Shown here: positions 1 through 10,405 of the stretch, in pieces | How positions within the stretch are numbered: position 1 is the first letter of the stretch | Layout: each line of letters starts with the position of its first letter | Assembly (NCBI GenBank): GCA_902702965.1 | Contig: CACRXP010000181.1 | Location: forward strand, 742,088 to 806,087 | Source of the DNA: Spirometra erinaceieuropaei | Lineage: Eukaryota > Platyhelminthes > Cestoda > Diphyllobothriidea > Diphyllobothriidae | DNA: 64,000 bases | Direction: 5' to 3' | Notes under the pieces: model-generated | What the model was told of the DNA's origin: nothing | Databases searched by the model: none | Seen by the model: only the letters and a program-made list of their open reading frames with translations | Translations under genes and position numbers: made by a program

Positions 1-943
1 TACCGGCCGGTCAAAGAGGGAGCTGCCGATTGAGGAGAGCCAACCACCAGCGATTGGAGAAGCTAACCAACGAAGGCGCAGACGGACGACTGGAGGGTAA
101 GACTCTGTACTTCGTCCACTTACTCTCCATGCTTACCTACGGTGCCTGTGGCCGTTACCGGCCGGTCAAAGAGGGAGCTGTCGTTTTACGTGAGGCAACC
201 ATCGACGAGTGGAGAAACTAACCAACGAAGGTGCAGACGGAAGACTGGAAGGTATGACCCTGTACTTCGTCCACTTACTCTCCATGCCTACCTACAGTGC
301 CTGTGGCTGTTACCGGCCGGAGGATTGGAGAAGCTAACCAACGAACGCGCAGAAGAAAGACTGGAAGGCATGACTTTGTACTTCGTCCATTTACTCTCCA
401 TGCCTACCTACAGTGCCTGTGGCCGTAACCGGCCGGTCAAAGAGGGAGCTGTCGTTGTAGGAGAGGCAACCATCGGCGATTGGAGAAACTAACCATCGAA
501 GGCGCAGACGGAAGACGGGAAGGTAAGACTCTGTACTTCGTCCACTTACTCTCCATGCCTACCTGCAGTGCCTGTGGCCGTTACCGGCCGGTCTAAGAGG
601 GAGCTGTCGATTGAGGAGAGCCAACCATCGCCGATTGGAGAAACTAACCAACGAACGCGCAGACGGAAGACTGGAAGGTAAGACTCTGTACTTCGTTCAC
701 TTACTCTCCATGCCTACCTACAGTGCCTGTGGCTGTTACCGGCTGGTCAAAGAGGGAGCTGTCGATTGAGGAGAGCCAACCATCGACGATTGGAGAAGCT
801 AACCAACGAAGGTGCAGACGGAAGACTGGAAGGTATGACTCTGTACTTCGTCCACTTACTCTCCATGCCTACCTACAGTGCCTGTGACCGTTACCGGCCG
901 GTCAAAGAGGGAGCTGTCTAATGAGGAGAGCCAATCATCGACG
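1..943. repeat. 155-bp satellite array, about six units
   Basis: The same unit begins at 1, 156, 311, 426, 582, 737 and 892, each time near the motif taccggccgg, so the period is 155-156 bp. The unit starting at 311 lacks about 40 bp, which makes the next spacing 115. Units differ by scattered substitutions only. The last unit breaks off after about 52 bp at 943. The array touches base 1, so it probably continues upstream. Open frames of 63 and 116 codons inside it are products of the repeat: 155 is not a multiple of 3, so the reading frame changes in each unit. Confidence 0.95.
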
Positions 944-1680
944 CATGCCCTTTTGCAGTACACCTGACTATTGAATGTTACTTATGTGTTATGCCGGCTG
1001 ACCAAGGCAGTCGGGGACGAATTTCCGTACTAAGAAGTATGTCTTATGTATTGTTCCGTTTCCTAATTCGGAGTAAATGTTGCTTTTGTTAGGCCATTGT
1101 GCCTTCTTACTTTGCCGCTAAGCCTCCGGAATGAGAGATGAGATACGCAGTTGAGTAAAGTTCAACGAGAGGTCTGCGTTAGCTTATGGGTGCCTATGGA
1201 TCACTAATGGAAGAGTTGAACGGACGTTGTCTGTGGGATGGGCGGATATCTCTAGCAGTAGTAACGGAGCCATCATCGCACGATAAGGATTGCTGCTGAT
1301 CGACCACCCTGGAGGCCGGTTAGGTAAACATGTTAACCGACGTAGAATAATGCAATGACGTCCACTAAGCCTCGTCGATAAACCCTTATGGGACAGCAAG
1401 TGAGTGATTGCGGAAGGCCTTTAGAGCGGGAACACGGATGTGCGAAGTGACTGTCTTAGGCCGCATTCGGCCATTGTAGACGGTAAGTAGGAGTCGGTGT
1501 AGCTGGTAACTGGCGACGTGAACCACCCGCTGTGAAGGGCATATCAGGTCAACTAACAAAGCCGGTCGGGGGGAAACAGTAGACTGTGAAGCAGGCGGAA
1601 TTGGGAACAGCCGGTGAGGAAATTGTCGATTGCGGTAAGCTTGCCTAAAGGGGAGATGAACTGCCGGGGTTTATGTTAGG
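944..1680. other. Unassigned sequence after the satellite
   Basis: No coding region, RNA or clear repeat is seen. The composition is G-rich on the plus strand and resembles the diverged tandem that follows, so part of it may be further decayed tandem units. This is only an impression. Confidence 0.4.
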
Positions 1681-1984
1681 ACGGCGTAGGTGAGAAGCCT
1701 TTAGGAGGGGGGAGGGAGGAAGGCGTCGGCTAAGCGGTGAGGGAGCGGTAGGGGTGTATGCAAATACCGCAGTGGTCTAAGAGCCTGAAGCCTTTGGTAG
1801 CAGCTGCCCCAAGTAGAAGTCTTACGTATGGACGGCGTAAGCTGTAAGCCGTTGGGTGTGGGGGGGGGGTGGGTGTTGCAGAAGATGGGGAGGGAGTGAC
1901 GGAGGTTCATGTACACGCCCGGAAGTGGATGCCGAACTGAAAACGTTAGTAAGCAGCTGACGTAAGTGGTAGTCTTACTGACGA
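1681..1984. repeat. Diverged tandem pair, about 152 bp
   Basis: Two neighbouring blocks share ordered landmarks. The motif acggcgta occurs at 1681 and 1832, a G-run block follows in each, and cagctg plus a taagt/agtcttac block occurs at 1801 and 1954. Spacings are 151-153 bp. The units are clearly diverged (roughly two-thirds identical by eye). The period is close to that of the 155-bp satellite, but I cannot align the two families confidently. Confidence 0.6.
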
Positions 1985-2305
1985 AAGGGGAATGCTGGCA
2001 CCTCAATTAGATGGACTCCGGAATGCGTGGGAGGGGAGGCAAGTCGACCATGACTGGAAACCGACAGGTGATGGCGGGAAACTGCACGTAAACCACAAAA
2101 CCGACAACCTCGCAGTTAACAGCGCAACGGCCGCGCATGCGAACTGCCCAGAGGTGGTTTAGGAAAGGAGAAGTTTGTGTGCGGAAGAGTATAAAAATGG
2201 CATTGTATATTGGACATGAATTTTAGGCAATAGAGGATGGGAAGTCCACATAAACCCTACGGAGCCTATTCGGTAGGTGTGTTTAAGGGTTTTTCTGACC
2301 ATGTA

Positions 2306-2468
2306 GGCCACAGGTCTTCCATTACGGCTACCTTACGTACTATTGTTTGTTCAGTAGGTGTGCTTGTGGTATTTTTTTTTGCCGCGGTGGCAAAAAAAAA
2401 AATACCACAAGCACACCTACTGAACAAACAATAGTACGTAAGGTAGCCGTAATGGAAGACCTGTGGCC
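2306..2468. repeat. Long near-perfect inverted repeat (hairpin)
   Basis: The arm at 2306-2371 is exactly reverse-complemented at 2403-2468 (66 bp). The arms then run into T9 at 2372-2380 and A11 at 2392-2402, around an 11-base loop at 2381-2391. The transcript would fold into a stem of about 75 bp. A related, imperfect direct copy of the inner arm sequence (ggtaggtgtg, then T-rich) lies just outside the left arm near 2271. It could be a very young foldback or MITE-like element, or an assembly or cloning palindrome. No protein is encoded, and overlapping short ORFs on both strands simply follow the palindrome. Confidence 0.9.
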
Positions 2469-2744
2469 GCTTATTTGGCACCGGTCAAATAAATTACAAC
2501 AGTTAGAGAGAAATCGGATTCACAAAATGAGAATTGCAAAATGCGATTAGTGAACAACGGGCATAGACTAGCAAAACTCAAAAGGAGATGGCAGCAGGCA
2601 GTTCTTAGAGAAAAGGCCTGTATTTAAGGAAATTTAAACAAATAAACAGGTACTAAAATCGTTAGATCTCACAGAAAAACCACTTAAAATAATATCCTCC
2701 ACTTATCTTCAAATTTAAAACCAGCGGCTTGACCTTGACCTATT

Positions 2745-3680
2745 TTAAGTTGTATCCTACAAGGCACCGGCTTAAGCCCTGTTTTGTTCCTGCTTTGCAT
2801 TAATGATATCTTGTCGACGGTTAAGCCTTCTCAATCAGTTACTTATGCCGATGATCTTAAATGTGTGTGTTTATTCAATAAATTTACAACCCTTCACTGT
2901 CTGGAGCAAATCCATGCTGACTTAATTGCTCTTTCAGCGTAGGACTGAAAATGGCTAGTGGAATTCTCTCCGTCTAAATGTCGCTATGTGTGTTTTGGAT
3001 CTGGTAGGCTACACCATCCAGTGGTCTTTCAAGGCACACCTATGACTGAATGTACCACCATCAAAGATTTAGGTTTAAGCTACAACAATAATCTTGATCT
3101 CTTGCCACACGATGACAGAATTACGGTCAAAGCTGCCCAGGTTTGTGGCTTTATTTTTTACAATTCCTATCTTCCTGAAATTAAATTAAGATTCTATTGA
3201 ATGTTTGTACTTCCCATTCTCGAGTATGGCCGCCCATTATTTGGTTTTATGAACGAGGCCAGTCGTACGGCGCATCCAAATATCTCCTATTCAGATAAAT
3301 GCCAGACAACTAACCTAAACCTTTTATGGGCGCATAGACCAGAATCAGACTTCAGTCTCCTCTTTCGCATTAATAATAACTCAAATCTACTCCGAATTTC
3401 AGCACTTACCGCTAGTAATCGCCCATACAATCTTCACAATTCTTCCCCGATTATGCCTCCTCCCGCTTCCTCCACCTCCAAGCGTTCTCTTTTTTTGCTT
3501 CCAGGTATAGTTTCCTCTGGAACAACCTTCCAATAAATATAAGATCTTCAGATAATCTACACACTTTTAAGAGAAGGTTGAGCCTTTATGTAAATACTGA
3601 CTCGAACAAACTTTTATTTTCCGTATCCTTCCCGGACAACTTTCTTTACGACACCGAGAAAGGGCCACCGGGAATTTAAG
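2745..3680 (+). pseudogene. Reverse transcriptase remnant, jockey/CR1-like, copy 1
   Basis: Conceptual translation gives the C-terminal half of a non-LTR reverse transcriptase. Visible in order are an LQGTGLSPVLFLLCINDI block at about 2757-2811 and the catalytic YADD box at about 2845. A thumb segment follows near 2958-3050 (FSPSKC, then KDLGLSYNNNLDLLPHD). Next come KAAQVCGFIF and LPILEYGRPLFGF, and in a shifted frame WNNLPINIRSSDNLHTFKRR near 3510-3590. In-frame stops at 2940, 2946 and 3198 and a frameshift near 3500 show it is dead. The fingers domain upstream is not recognisable. The function would have been target-primed reverse transcription of the element's RNA. A diverged copy lies on the opposite strand at 4612-5540. 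Confidence 0.85.
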
Positions 3681-4611
3681 ACGCCGCAATTAAATTACCA
3701 TATCCACTCACATCTCTTTCTTTTGTGTATAGTGTCGTTTCCTAGGATCCCTAATCAAAAATTTCATTTTTTCGATTTTTCAATTCATGCATCGTGCCCC
3801 TCGCAGAAGGCGACACAACTCTGACAAATGCTCTCAAACAAATAGCTTGGCTAGGTTGGCGTACGCGCTCTAGGCCGCCTCGGTTTCGCTTTTCGCCGAC
3901 GCCCATCAGAATTCCATCCTGGCCCCCGCGATTTCAAACCCTCAGCCTCCAATCCTTGAATTTTGCAGGTCTTGAGGTCATCTCCTTATATCGACCCCGA
4001 ACGGTCTGTCGACGCTTTCGGCGGAACTCTCTGTAGTCTCCATCTACTAATAGTTTGGTCGTATCTCCCTTGTTCCCTCATCGACTGGACTCTAAGCGGA
4101 CTGTGGCCGATCGTGTCTGGGTTCATCTTGCCTTGCCACTTTGACGTGAATGCTCTCATATGGCATATGAATTCTGCCTTGATGATGCCAGTTTCGAACC
4201 TTTTACTAAATACCGCATGCAGGCCAGTCCTGCCTGACCCGCCTGATTTCCCCTTCATGAAATCCACTATACACTGCCACATGAAGGCCGGTCCTGCCCG
4301 TTTTTTAACCCTTCATGTGGGGCATTTTTTCACTTGTAATGTTAATCCAGTCATGGTAATTTTGTTTACCTGACATGAGCTTTTTTTCACTGCTGGCCCA
4401 TCATTTTTCTTAACAGACTACATATTCAACAACTGTGAATTAAGTATTGTATAGATTCTGTCTACATGTTCTAAAAGTCGTGTAAAAATTCATTTTTACA
4501 TGTTATGACCGGACTCCCACGGGTCTTGAATAAAAATTATTTATTTGTTTTCAAGGGGATAAAATGAATTTTAAAGTTTAGTCTCGCACATCTAATCGAT
4601 ACTGATACGAT
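3681..4611. other. Spacer between inverted RT copies
   Basis: No gene is seen. There is a short imperfect duplication near 4200-4335 (cttcatgaaatcc... and cacatgaaggccggtcctgc repeated around two poly-T tracts). An A/T-rich stretch near 4530-4550 could be a retroelement tail. The 98- to 136-codon frames here lack any recognisable domain. Confidence 0.4.
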
Positions 4612-5540
4612 TATCTGATGATCTTAAATGTATTGGAAGGTTATTCCAAAGAAAAGTACACCTGGAAGCGAAAAAAAGAGTGCCTAGAGGTGACGGAGGC
4701 AGGAGGAGGTATAATCAAGGAAGAATCGAAAAGATTGTATGGACGAATAACAGGGGTAAGTGATGAAATCCGAGAAGGCGGCGGCAGTTTGCGCCTGGCT
4801 CACACTTACCGTTAACTTTTGAATTACCAGACTTGCGGATGTAACAATTGATTGAATCTCTATTTGTCGATATGAATAGGGAGGTCAAGGGCGAATGACT
4901 CATTCTCTTACTGAACAGACATAAACTGACTTAAAGATTTGGACTATTATAGATGCGTAAGAGGAGAGACCAGTTTCTAGTCTTCGAACACATAGAAATT
5001 TTAGGTTAGTTTACTGACATCTCTGTGATTAGGAAATATCTTAATGTCCCATGCTTAACAGTCTTATAATGTCTTTGAAGGCTTTCAGTTTTTGAACGAG
5101 TAGTCTTGTTCATTAAACCAAAGAATGGACAAGTACAAACATTCGATAATTTCTTAACTTAGTTTCAAGAAGACAGAAATTGTAAGAAATAAAGCCACGA
5201 ATCTGGCAGCTTTGGCCGTTATTCTGTCGGCGTATGGCGAGAGATCTAGATTACTGGAATAGCCAAAACCCATGTCCTTGAGGGTGGCACATTCAGCCTT
5301 GAAAGACCAGTGGTTGAGACAGCCTTTCGGGCCTAAGACCCATATATCAACATTTAAATGGAGAGAATTCCACTAGCCAATTTAAGCTCCACAGTGACAG
5401 AGGGGGCAATTCAGCATGAGTATGCTCCAGACAATGTTGGGTTGTAGATTTAGTGAAGGAATATACTCACTTCAGGCTATCAGCATAAATAAAAGATTGT
5501 AAATGCCTGAAAATGCCCACGAGGAGCACCCTTAACACGT
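4612..5540 (-). pseudogene. Reverse transcriptase remnant, copy 2, opposite strand
   Basis: The reverse complement aligns through most of its length with copy 1. It has YADSLK near 5470-5490 (the second catalytic Asp is replaced by Ser), then LEHTHAEL, NWLVEFSPFKC near 5380, FISYNFCLLETKLRNYRMFVL near 5120-5190, and finally the segment matching the WNNLPINI tail at 4612-4680. Several stops and frameshifts interrupt it. Between about 4775 and 4932 there is roughly 158 bp with no counterpart in copy 1, a later insertion or a deletion in copy 1. The plus-strand ORF at 4618-4815 is the antisense shadow of this copy. Confidence 0.8.
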
Positions 5541-5950
5541 CTGCCGAAGGCTCTTTCCGATATATCCTTAAACATTCTACGAAAAATAACAAAACAGTAC
5601 TATGGAAAAGGTGAGTCAGTGCAGCGTCAGTGCAGCGTCAGTGGACAACGTTAAAGCAGTAGCCGCGTGCGGCAACAGCGGGAGTGAGCAGGAATTGGCG
5701 TGACAGAGTGTCCGCGTGAAAGCAGGCTCGTCACCCGATCGATTTGTCAATAATCGTACACGCAGTCATCTGCGCCGTTAGCGACGCGGGCCCATGGGCC
5801 CCGGTAACCATTCAGTTTTCAACAGAAAGTGAATGAAGAGACTTCAACTTAGAATCGGCATTCATTGCTATTAGGGTAGTTGATATTTCGGTCACCCGTC
5901 TGTATCCAGAGTTACGTCTCATCGAAAAAGGTCGAGAAATCAGCTTTGAA
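5541..5950. other. Unassigned spacer
   Basis: No coding signal is recognised. A short direct repeat of gtcagtgcagc occurs near 5614-5640. Confidence 0.4.
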
Positions 5951-6650
5951 GTGCGATTAACCTTCGTTTTCGCGGATCACACTATCAACGGTATCTTCAT
6001 CCTTCATCGAGGCACACGTGTCACAGGCCTAAAAACACGCACGCCAGGCGCTTATCGAACGGACGGAATGTTGGAAGAAGTGGCTATGGTTGAAATATTC
6101 AAAGCGATGATTGAGAACCAATCACCAAACTCACCGCTTGAGAGCGGTGTGAGTACAATAATAAAGATAGAACTAAAATCTGTTATTCGACTTACTATCA
6201 ATAAAAGGAAACAGAATAGAGAGAACGGTTATTTTCCTGAAAGATCCCTTTGTGCGGTGGTACAGGGAATCCCTGTGGTCACTAACGAAATCCCAGAAGA
6301 GAAGGTCAAGCAGGGTCTTTTGGCATTTCAGAATTTACCAATGGACACTCAAGAATCCGGTAAGGTGGTTACTATATACAAAATCCTCCACCTGGGGCCT
6401 GTAATTTAAGGACAACGCAGAGAAAATGTGACCAAGACCATTGGAAGTCGTCTTCTGGAAACGAGCAGCAGGCAGATCTACTCTTATCTCGAAAATCCAG
6501 GCTATGAAAAAACAGGCATGGAGTGTTTTTCAGACAGACTACTCTCCCATTGATCAAATGAAAAGGAGAACACTGATAGTAGAGTTGAAAAGACGTCAGA
6601 GCGAGGGAGAAAAATCTATAGGATGTAGGAAACGTAATTATAAAAACTAA
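5951..6650 (+). pseudogene. ORF1-like (nucleic-acid-binding) protein remnant
   Basis: The 152-codon frame at 5951-6409 ends in VVQGIPVVTNEIPEEKVKQ... followed by an IYKI segment. After a frameshift and a stop near 6429, the frame at 6432-6650 continues with PRPLEVVFWKRAA, then ISKIQAMKKQ, DYSPIDQMKRRTLIVELKRR and SEGEKSIG. The order glP(E/V), RPLkVv and R.LieELkrR..eGE is that of the ORF1 RNA-binding domain in jockey/CR1-type LINEs, which coats element RNA. The first 80 or so residues of the 5951 frame are not recognisable and may not be part of the protein. It is clearly non-functional. Confidence 0.6.
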
Positions 6651-6834
6651 ACGCAAGTTTCTATGGAATCATCCGGTTAAGTTGACGGTTAGCAAACTGG
6701 TTATCAGTTCCATAAAAGCCTGTAAGTTTGAAGACAGTCGGTGAACCGGATATGTCGTGCAAGATTTGCAGCAGTAATTGTCGGGTTAAAGAACTAAAAT
6801 CAATTTCAGAGACCGAGGGAGCCAGACAATGTGA

Positions 6835-7405
6835 TAGTGATGTACACAGTCGAACAGAGTCTTTTCAACAAAATAGATGAAATCAAGGTGACCGTGGCCA
6901 ATTTGCAACCTGACTTCATAGCTTTAACAGAAACATGGTTAAATTAGCAGACAGCAGACGCAGAAGTCATGCTGGGCGAATTTCAGTTTGTCCGCATGGA
7001 TCAAGATGGACGTCGGGGTGGGGGGGGGGGATAGCGATGTTCATACGGGACGGCAGTAGTTACGCAACAGATGGTTCCTCGCCAAAAAGGAATGCCGGTC
7101 GCGAAATCATTAGTTGTACATCGAAATTGCCAGACCAAAAGGACTCCTACATATATTGCGCTGGTATACAGACCTCCAGCACAGCGGAAGGATATTGACG
7201 ATACACTCATCACAGAATCAAAGCAAATCAGCCGTGCCAAAAATGTAATAATACTTGGAGATTTTAACTCTCCAAATATCACTTGGGAATCGTTGCGCTG
7301 CACGCTTTCGGAGCAATCATTTGAACAGAAGGTATTTCAGTTGGTCACTGACGAATTCCTTACTCAAAATGTTACAATGGGTACCCGATTCCAAAGTGGA
7401 CAGTA
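6835..7405 (+). pseudogene. AP-like endonuclease remnant of the LINE
   Basis: The frame beginning near 6858 reads SLFNKIDEIKVTVANLQ, PDFIALTETWLN, a stop, then GEFQFVRMDQDGRRGGGGGIAMFIRDG. After a frameshift near 7130 it continues as TYIALVYRPPAQ and NVIILGDFNSPNITWES near 7240-7290. TETWL, R.D..GRRGGG, Y.PP and GDFN.P are hallmarks of the endonuclease/exonuclease/phosphatase fold that nicks target DNA in non-LTR retrotransposons. The long G run at about 7016-7030 encodes the Gly stretch. One stop and one frameshift inactivate it. Confidence 0.85.
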
Positions 7406-7699
7406 GTCAAGCTGTTTAGATCTTATCATTATCAGGGACTGAATTCTAACTCACCCCTGGGCCGATGTGATCATTGCGTTCTTGTCTGAGAGCACAGTCA
7501 TTTTATGTACCCGCAATTCAACTAGTAGGGGGGTAAAATATATGGAAAGGGGACTATTTATAAATGTAGGAACTACTGACTGAGATACGATGGAACCCCG
7601 CGCATGTATCTGGCCCAAATGCCGCCTGGGTCTTCTTTAGAACGTGATTCGGCATTTGGTGGAAAATATTCGTTTGCTTAAAAGAAGACCGTAGTCTCC

Positions 7700-7960
7700 C
7701 GTCCAGAGTGGGTGACATCGGAAATAAAAAGAAACCTCAGAAAGAAAAAGAGACTGTGGAAAAGATACGTCACATGTCAACAGTTCGAATACTTCTCAGA
7801 ATTTAAGAAACAGCAAAATGGGTGTCGGAGTCTCTTATGGAGAAAACAAGCAGCATTTGAGTCAAAACTTGTCCAAAAATATCGAAAATCCTTAGAAGTC
7901 CTTTGCATACGTGAATGGGGCGGAACACAATAGGGACTCCATTCCTTGTCTAAAGAATCA
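7700..7960 (+). pseudogene. LINE linker region before the missing RT
   Basis: The frame at 7706-7933 reads WVTSEIKRNLRKKKRLWKRY and continues into EFKKQQNGCRSLLWRKQAAFESKL. This has the pattern of the basic region between endonuclease and reverse transcriptase in jockey-type elements (eI...lrkKk.lw..y, Fk..rn.crsl, fE..l). It ends at a stop at 7931, and no RT blocks were found further down. It gives weak coding evidence alone but fits the endonuclease directly upstream. Confidence 0.65.
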
Positions 7961-10315
7961 TCAGGGCAAGTAGAAACTTATGCTGTAGCTAGGGTTTGCG
8001 GGGAGAGTGAAAAGATTTACGGTCAACATCAGAACGGGGAGCGCGGTGGGAATTGGCAAAGGTATTTATATGCAGATGGCTGGTTTGGTGATTTTGGCCC
8101 ATGGCAACTGTGGAGCCTGTATGTAGTTCTTCAGTGCACATAAGACTGTTTTGCGCAAACTAATTGCAGCCATCCCTGTCATAGCCAACAGACACTGTCC
8201 AAGGGGTTTTGGACAGCTAAGCAGGACCTATCAGGTTTTAGTGAGATCCGGGCTATGAAGTAACCAATGGTGCTTCACTAGCTACATTAAGGCGAGTCAT
8301 TGTAATCTGATCCTTATTTCAGTGAACGACAAAACTATCTCGTCCACCGGCAATCTTCCACGACTTTTGTCGTGTTGTTATGGTTACTAGAATGTAAAGT
8401 TTATCATGGCACTAAATTTGCGAAACTGCCATGAAGTAAAATACCACAGTATTGGCTCTTGGCAGAAACCGAAACGGCAAAAGACTCCGCCGACATCGTG
8501 GAGTACTGCTAACGAGAAGGGTTGTTACTATGTGCTCTTGAATGCCGATGCCGACGGAGTTAGTCACTGCAAATACTACGCCACCATATGTGTTCCGCCA
8601 CGACAAATGCAAGCGCACGACGTCTGTGCGGATGCGATCAGTATTTGAAAATAGCAGACTGACAATTCAGAAGGTTGTGAAAAACCGCCTGGCTTTCCTA
8701 GAGGGAAGCAGGGTAAGTCGGTGCGCAACGTCTAAGTATCCCTATGTTACGCATACGAACCTCCAGTTTCATCTACTCCGTAGCTACGTATGCCCAAGGG
8801 CATTGGGAACCACATTACTGAGCCGACAGGATAGGTAAATAAAAGGCAGGCGTGCGTGGACCGCTCACCACAAGAGCTAATTTGAAGTCAAGGATTAGGA
8901 AGAGCCCGGTGAGGGCAACCGTGCGTTGACCTCAAGCGACAAGAGATATTGTAAACATAAAACAAAGTTGGTGGGTCCGGTAAATAAAACTGTGCCTGAA
9001 CCGCAGGTCACTGACCGTGGTAATCGACTACCAAATGGAGCATGCCACCGAACAGCGCTGGGCAAGGGAATGCCGCAACGTAAGCAAGCACAGTAGCACA
9101 ATAAAAACATTTAAGCCCAAAACATGCCTACTCAAATACCAACAGTAGACGGGTGGAAAAGCATTAAAATAGGTGAGTGAAACGGTATGTTTAAAAGGAG
9201 ACGAAGGCACGATCACTGGAACGGTAGATCTATTGGTCTTAGCTTTCGAGCTCGAACAAGAGTTCATCATCAGAGACTGGTAGAGTGCAGTAACGTGCGA
9301 ACATTTATACCGTTGCACCGTGAGGGGGGGGTCACGTCCGTGGCTAGGTCTGGTTCGTGTTGCCTGGCTCACAATGGTCCCCCCGCGTGGTGACGGCGCT
9401 TGCCCTTCGCGGCGATGTGAGCTGCGCCACCTGGCTGCGTGCGCGTATCGCTTGATAACACACAGGCAGGTCAATGTGTCACCCATCTTCCCCTTTATCC
9501 TAGTGAGTAACACGGTCTTTGGAGTCCACACATCGGAACCGTAGGTTTCTTGGCAGTAATCCGGAAAAAATGGAGATTGGGGGTATCGAATTGAGAGCAA
9601 GAATTTTCGGCGGAAATAAAAACCGCCTCGTTCATTTACGCACACGGTGGTGCATAGAGATCGTATTCCTTGTGATTTTCTTTTATAGGACATTTCTACT
9701 CGGCTACCGCCTTACGACAATTATTGTGTCGAGCGTGGGTAGATATGTGGGGGTGGTCTGTCATTAATGCGACTTTGAGAGAAAACGCATGTAGAATGAA
9801 GTAAGCATCGACGATTGTCCGTTAATGTAGTCTAGCATCCGCCCATTGACGCACGAAATATCGTTACGTAATTCCAACCACTGACAAAAATATAACGCGG
9901 CACAGCTGGTTTCATGCCCGAAATAGGGAACGGTTATGGCACGCGGAAGTACTTCGGCACAAATTCTTCCCCGGAGCAGTTCATAAAGAAGAATACAGTT
10001 TAGGGCCTCGAGTGAGATAGGGCTTTTTTACGTGAAAATATTGGCAGGCATTCTGTTCTCCGCTATGGGCACCTAAAGTCCATGTAACACCCGAAAATGC
10101 CAGAGGCTTGGCTCACTCTGGTCCATCGAGCTCCTCTTCTAATTCTTCTTTTCGTTTGTCGCTCGAAGTGGATACAGGGTTACTTTCCAGAATTGGATGT
10201 GAGATAGACCCGCAAGAGATGGTGAGATAATATTTATTACCGTCGTGGTTCGATAAGAAGGCAAGTTGTATTTTACAGAAGGGTGTGGACGCTATCGACT
10301 AATAAAGGAATGCTG

Positions 10316-10317
<2 letters not shown>
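7961..10317. other. Long stretch without a recognised gene
   Basis: Apart from the anonymous ORF at 9028-9693, nothing is identifiable. Short frames near 8400-8840 include a segment (YVFRHDKC) loosely echoed near 16840 (LFIPPR/FRHDKCPQ), which hints at a diverged dispersed repeat. Confidence 0.35.
9028..9693 (-). CDS. Anonymous 221-codon ORF, coding status doubtful
   Basis: This is the longest uninterrupted frame in the window. The product is rich in Ser, Arg and Thr, with a hydrophobic segment near the C-terminus (about residues 190-205). No domain, catalytic motif or family is recognised. There is no upstream splice or promoter evidence. The region is GC-rich and open frames also occur on the other strand, both of which favour chance. 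It is listed because of its length only. Confidence 0.12.
   Translation of the reverse strand: MSYKRKSQGIRSLCTTVCVNERGGFYFRRKFLLSIRYPQSPFFPDYCQETYGSDVWTPKTVLLTRIKGKMGDTLTCLCVIKRYAHAARWRSSHRREGQAPSPRGGTIVSQATRTRPSHGRDPPLTVQRYKCSHVTALYQSLMMNSCSSSKAKTNRSTVPVIVPSSPFKHTVSLTYFNAFPPVYCWYLSRHVLGLNVFIVLLCLLTLRHSLAQRCSVACSIW

Positions 10318-10401
<84 letters not shown>
10318..10401. repeat. Perfect (AG)42 microsatellite
   Basis: Eighty-four bases of uninterrupted AG dinucleotide, read as CT on the other strand. The Arg-Glu and Leu-Ser ORFs across it are artefacts. The absence of interruptions suggests a young, probably length-variable locus. Confidence 0.99.

Positions 10402-10405
<4 letters not shown>

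Larger units (their letters stand above)
5951..7960 (+). mobile_element. 5' half of a jockey/CR1-like non-LTR element
   Basis: Three remnants lie in the canonical LINE order on one strand: an ORF1-type protein, an AP-type endonuclease, and the basic linker that precedes the reverse transcriptase. No RT motif follows the linker, so the element is 3'-truncated or broken. RT remnants of a similar clade lie just upstream in both orientations. A rearranged single element is possible but not shown. Confidence 0.7.

Noticed and set aside
30..492. ORFs of 63 and 116 codons at the left edge
   Set aside because: They lie in the 155-bp satellite, whose length shifts frame in every unit.
4618..4815. Plus-strand ORF with basic residues
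   Set aside because: It is antisense to the C-terminal part of RT copy 2.
7016..7030. G run as a regulatory or quadruplex site
   Set aside because: It encodes the glycine stretch of the endonuclease remnant, slightly expanded.
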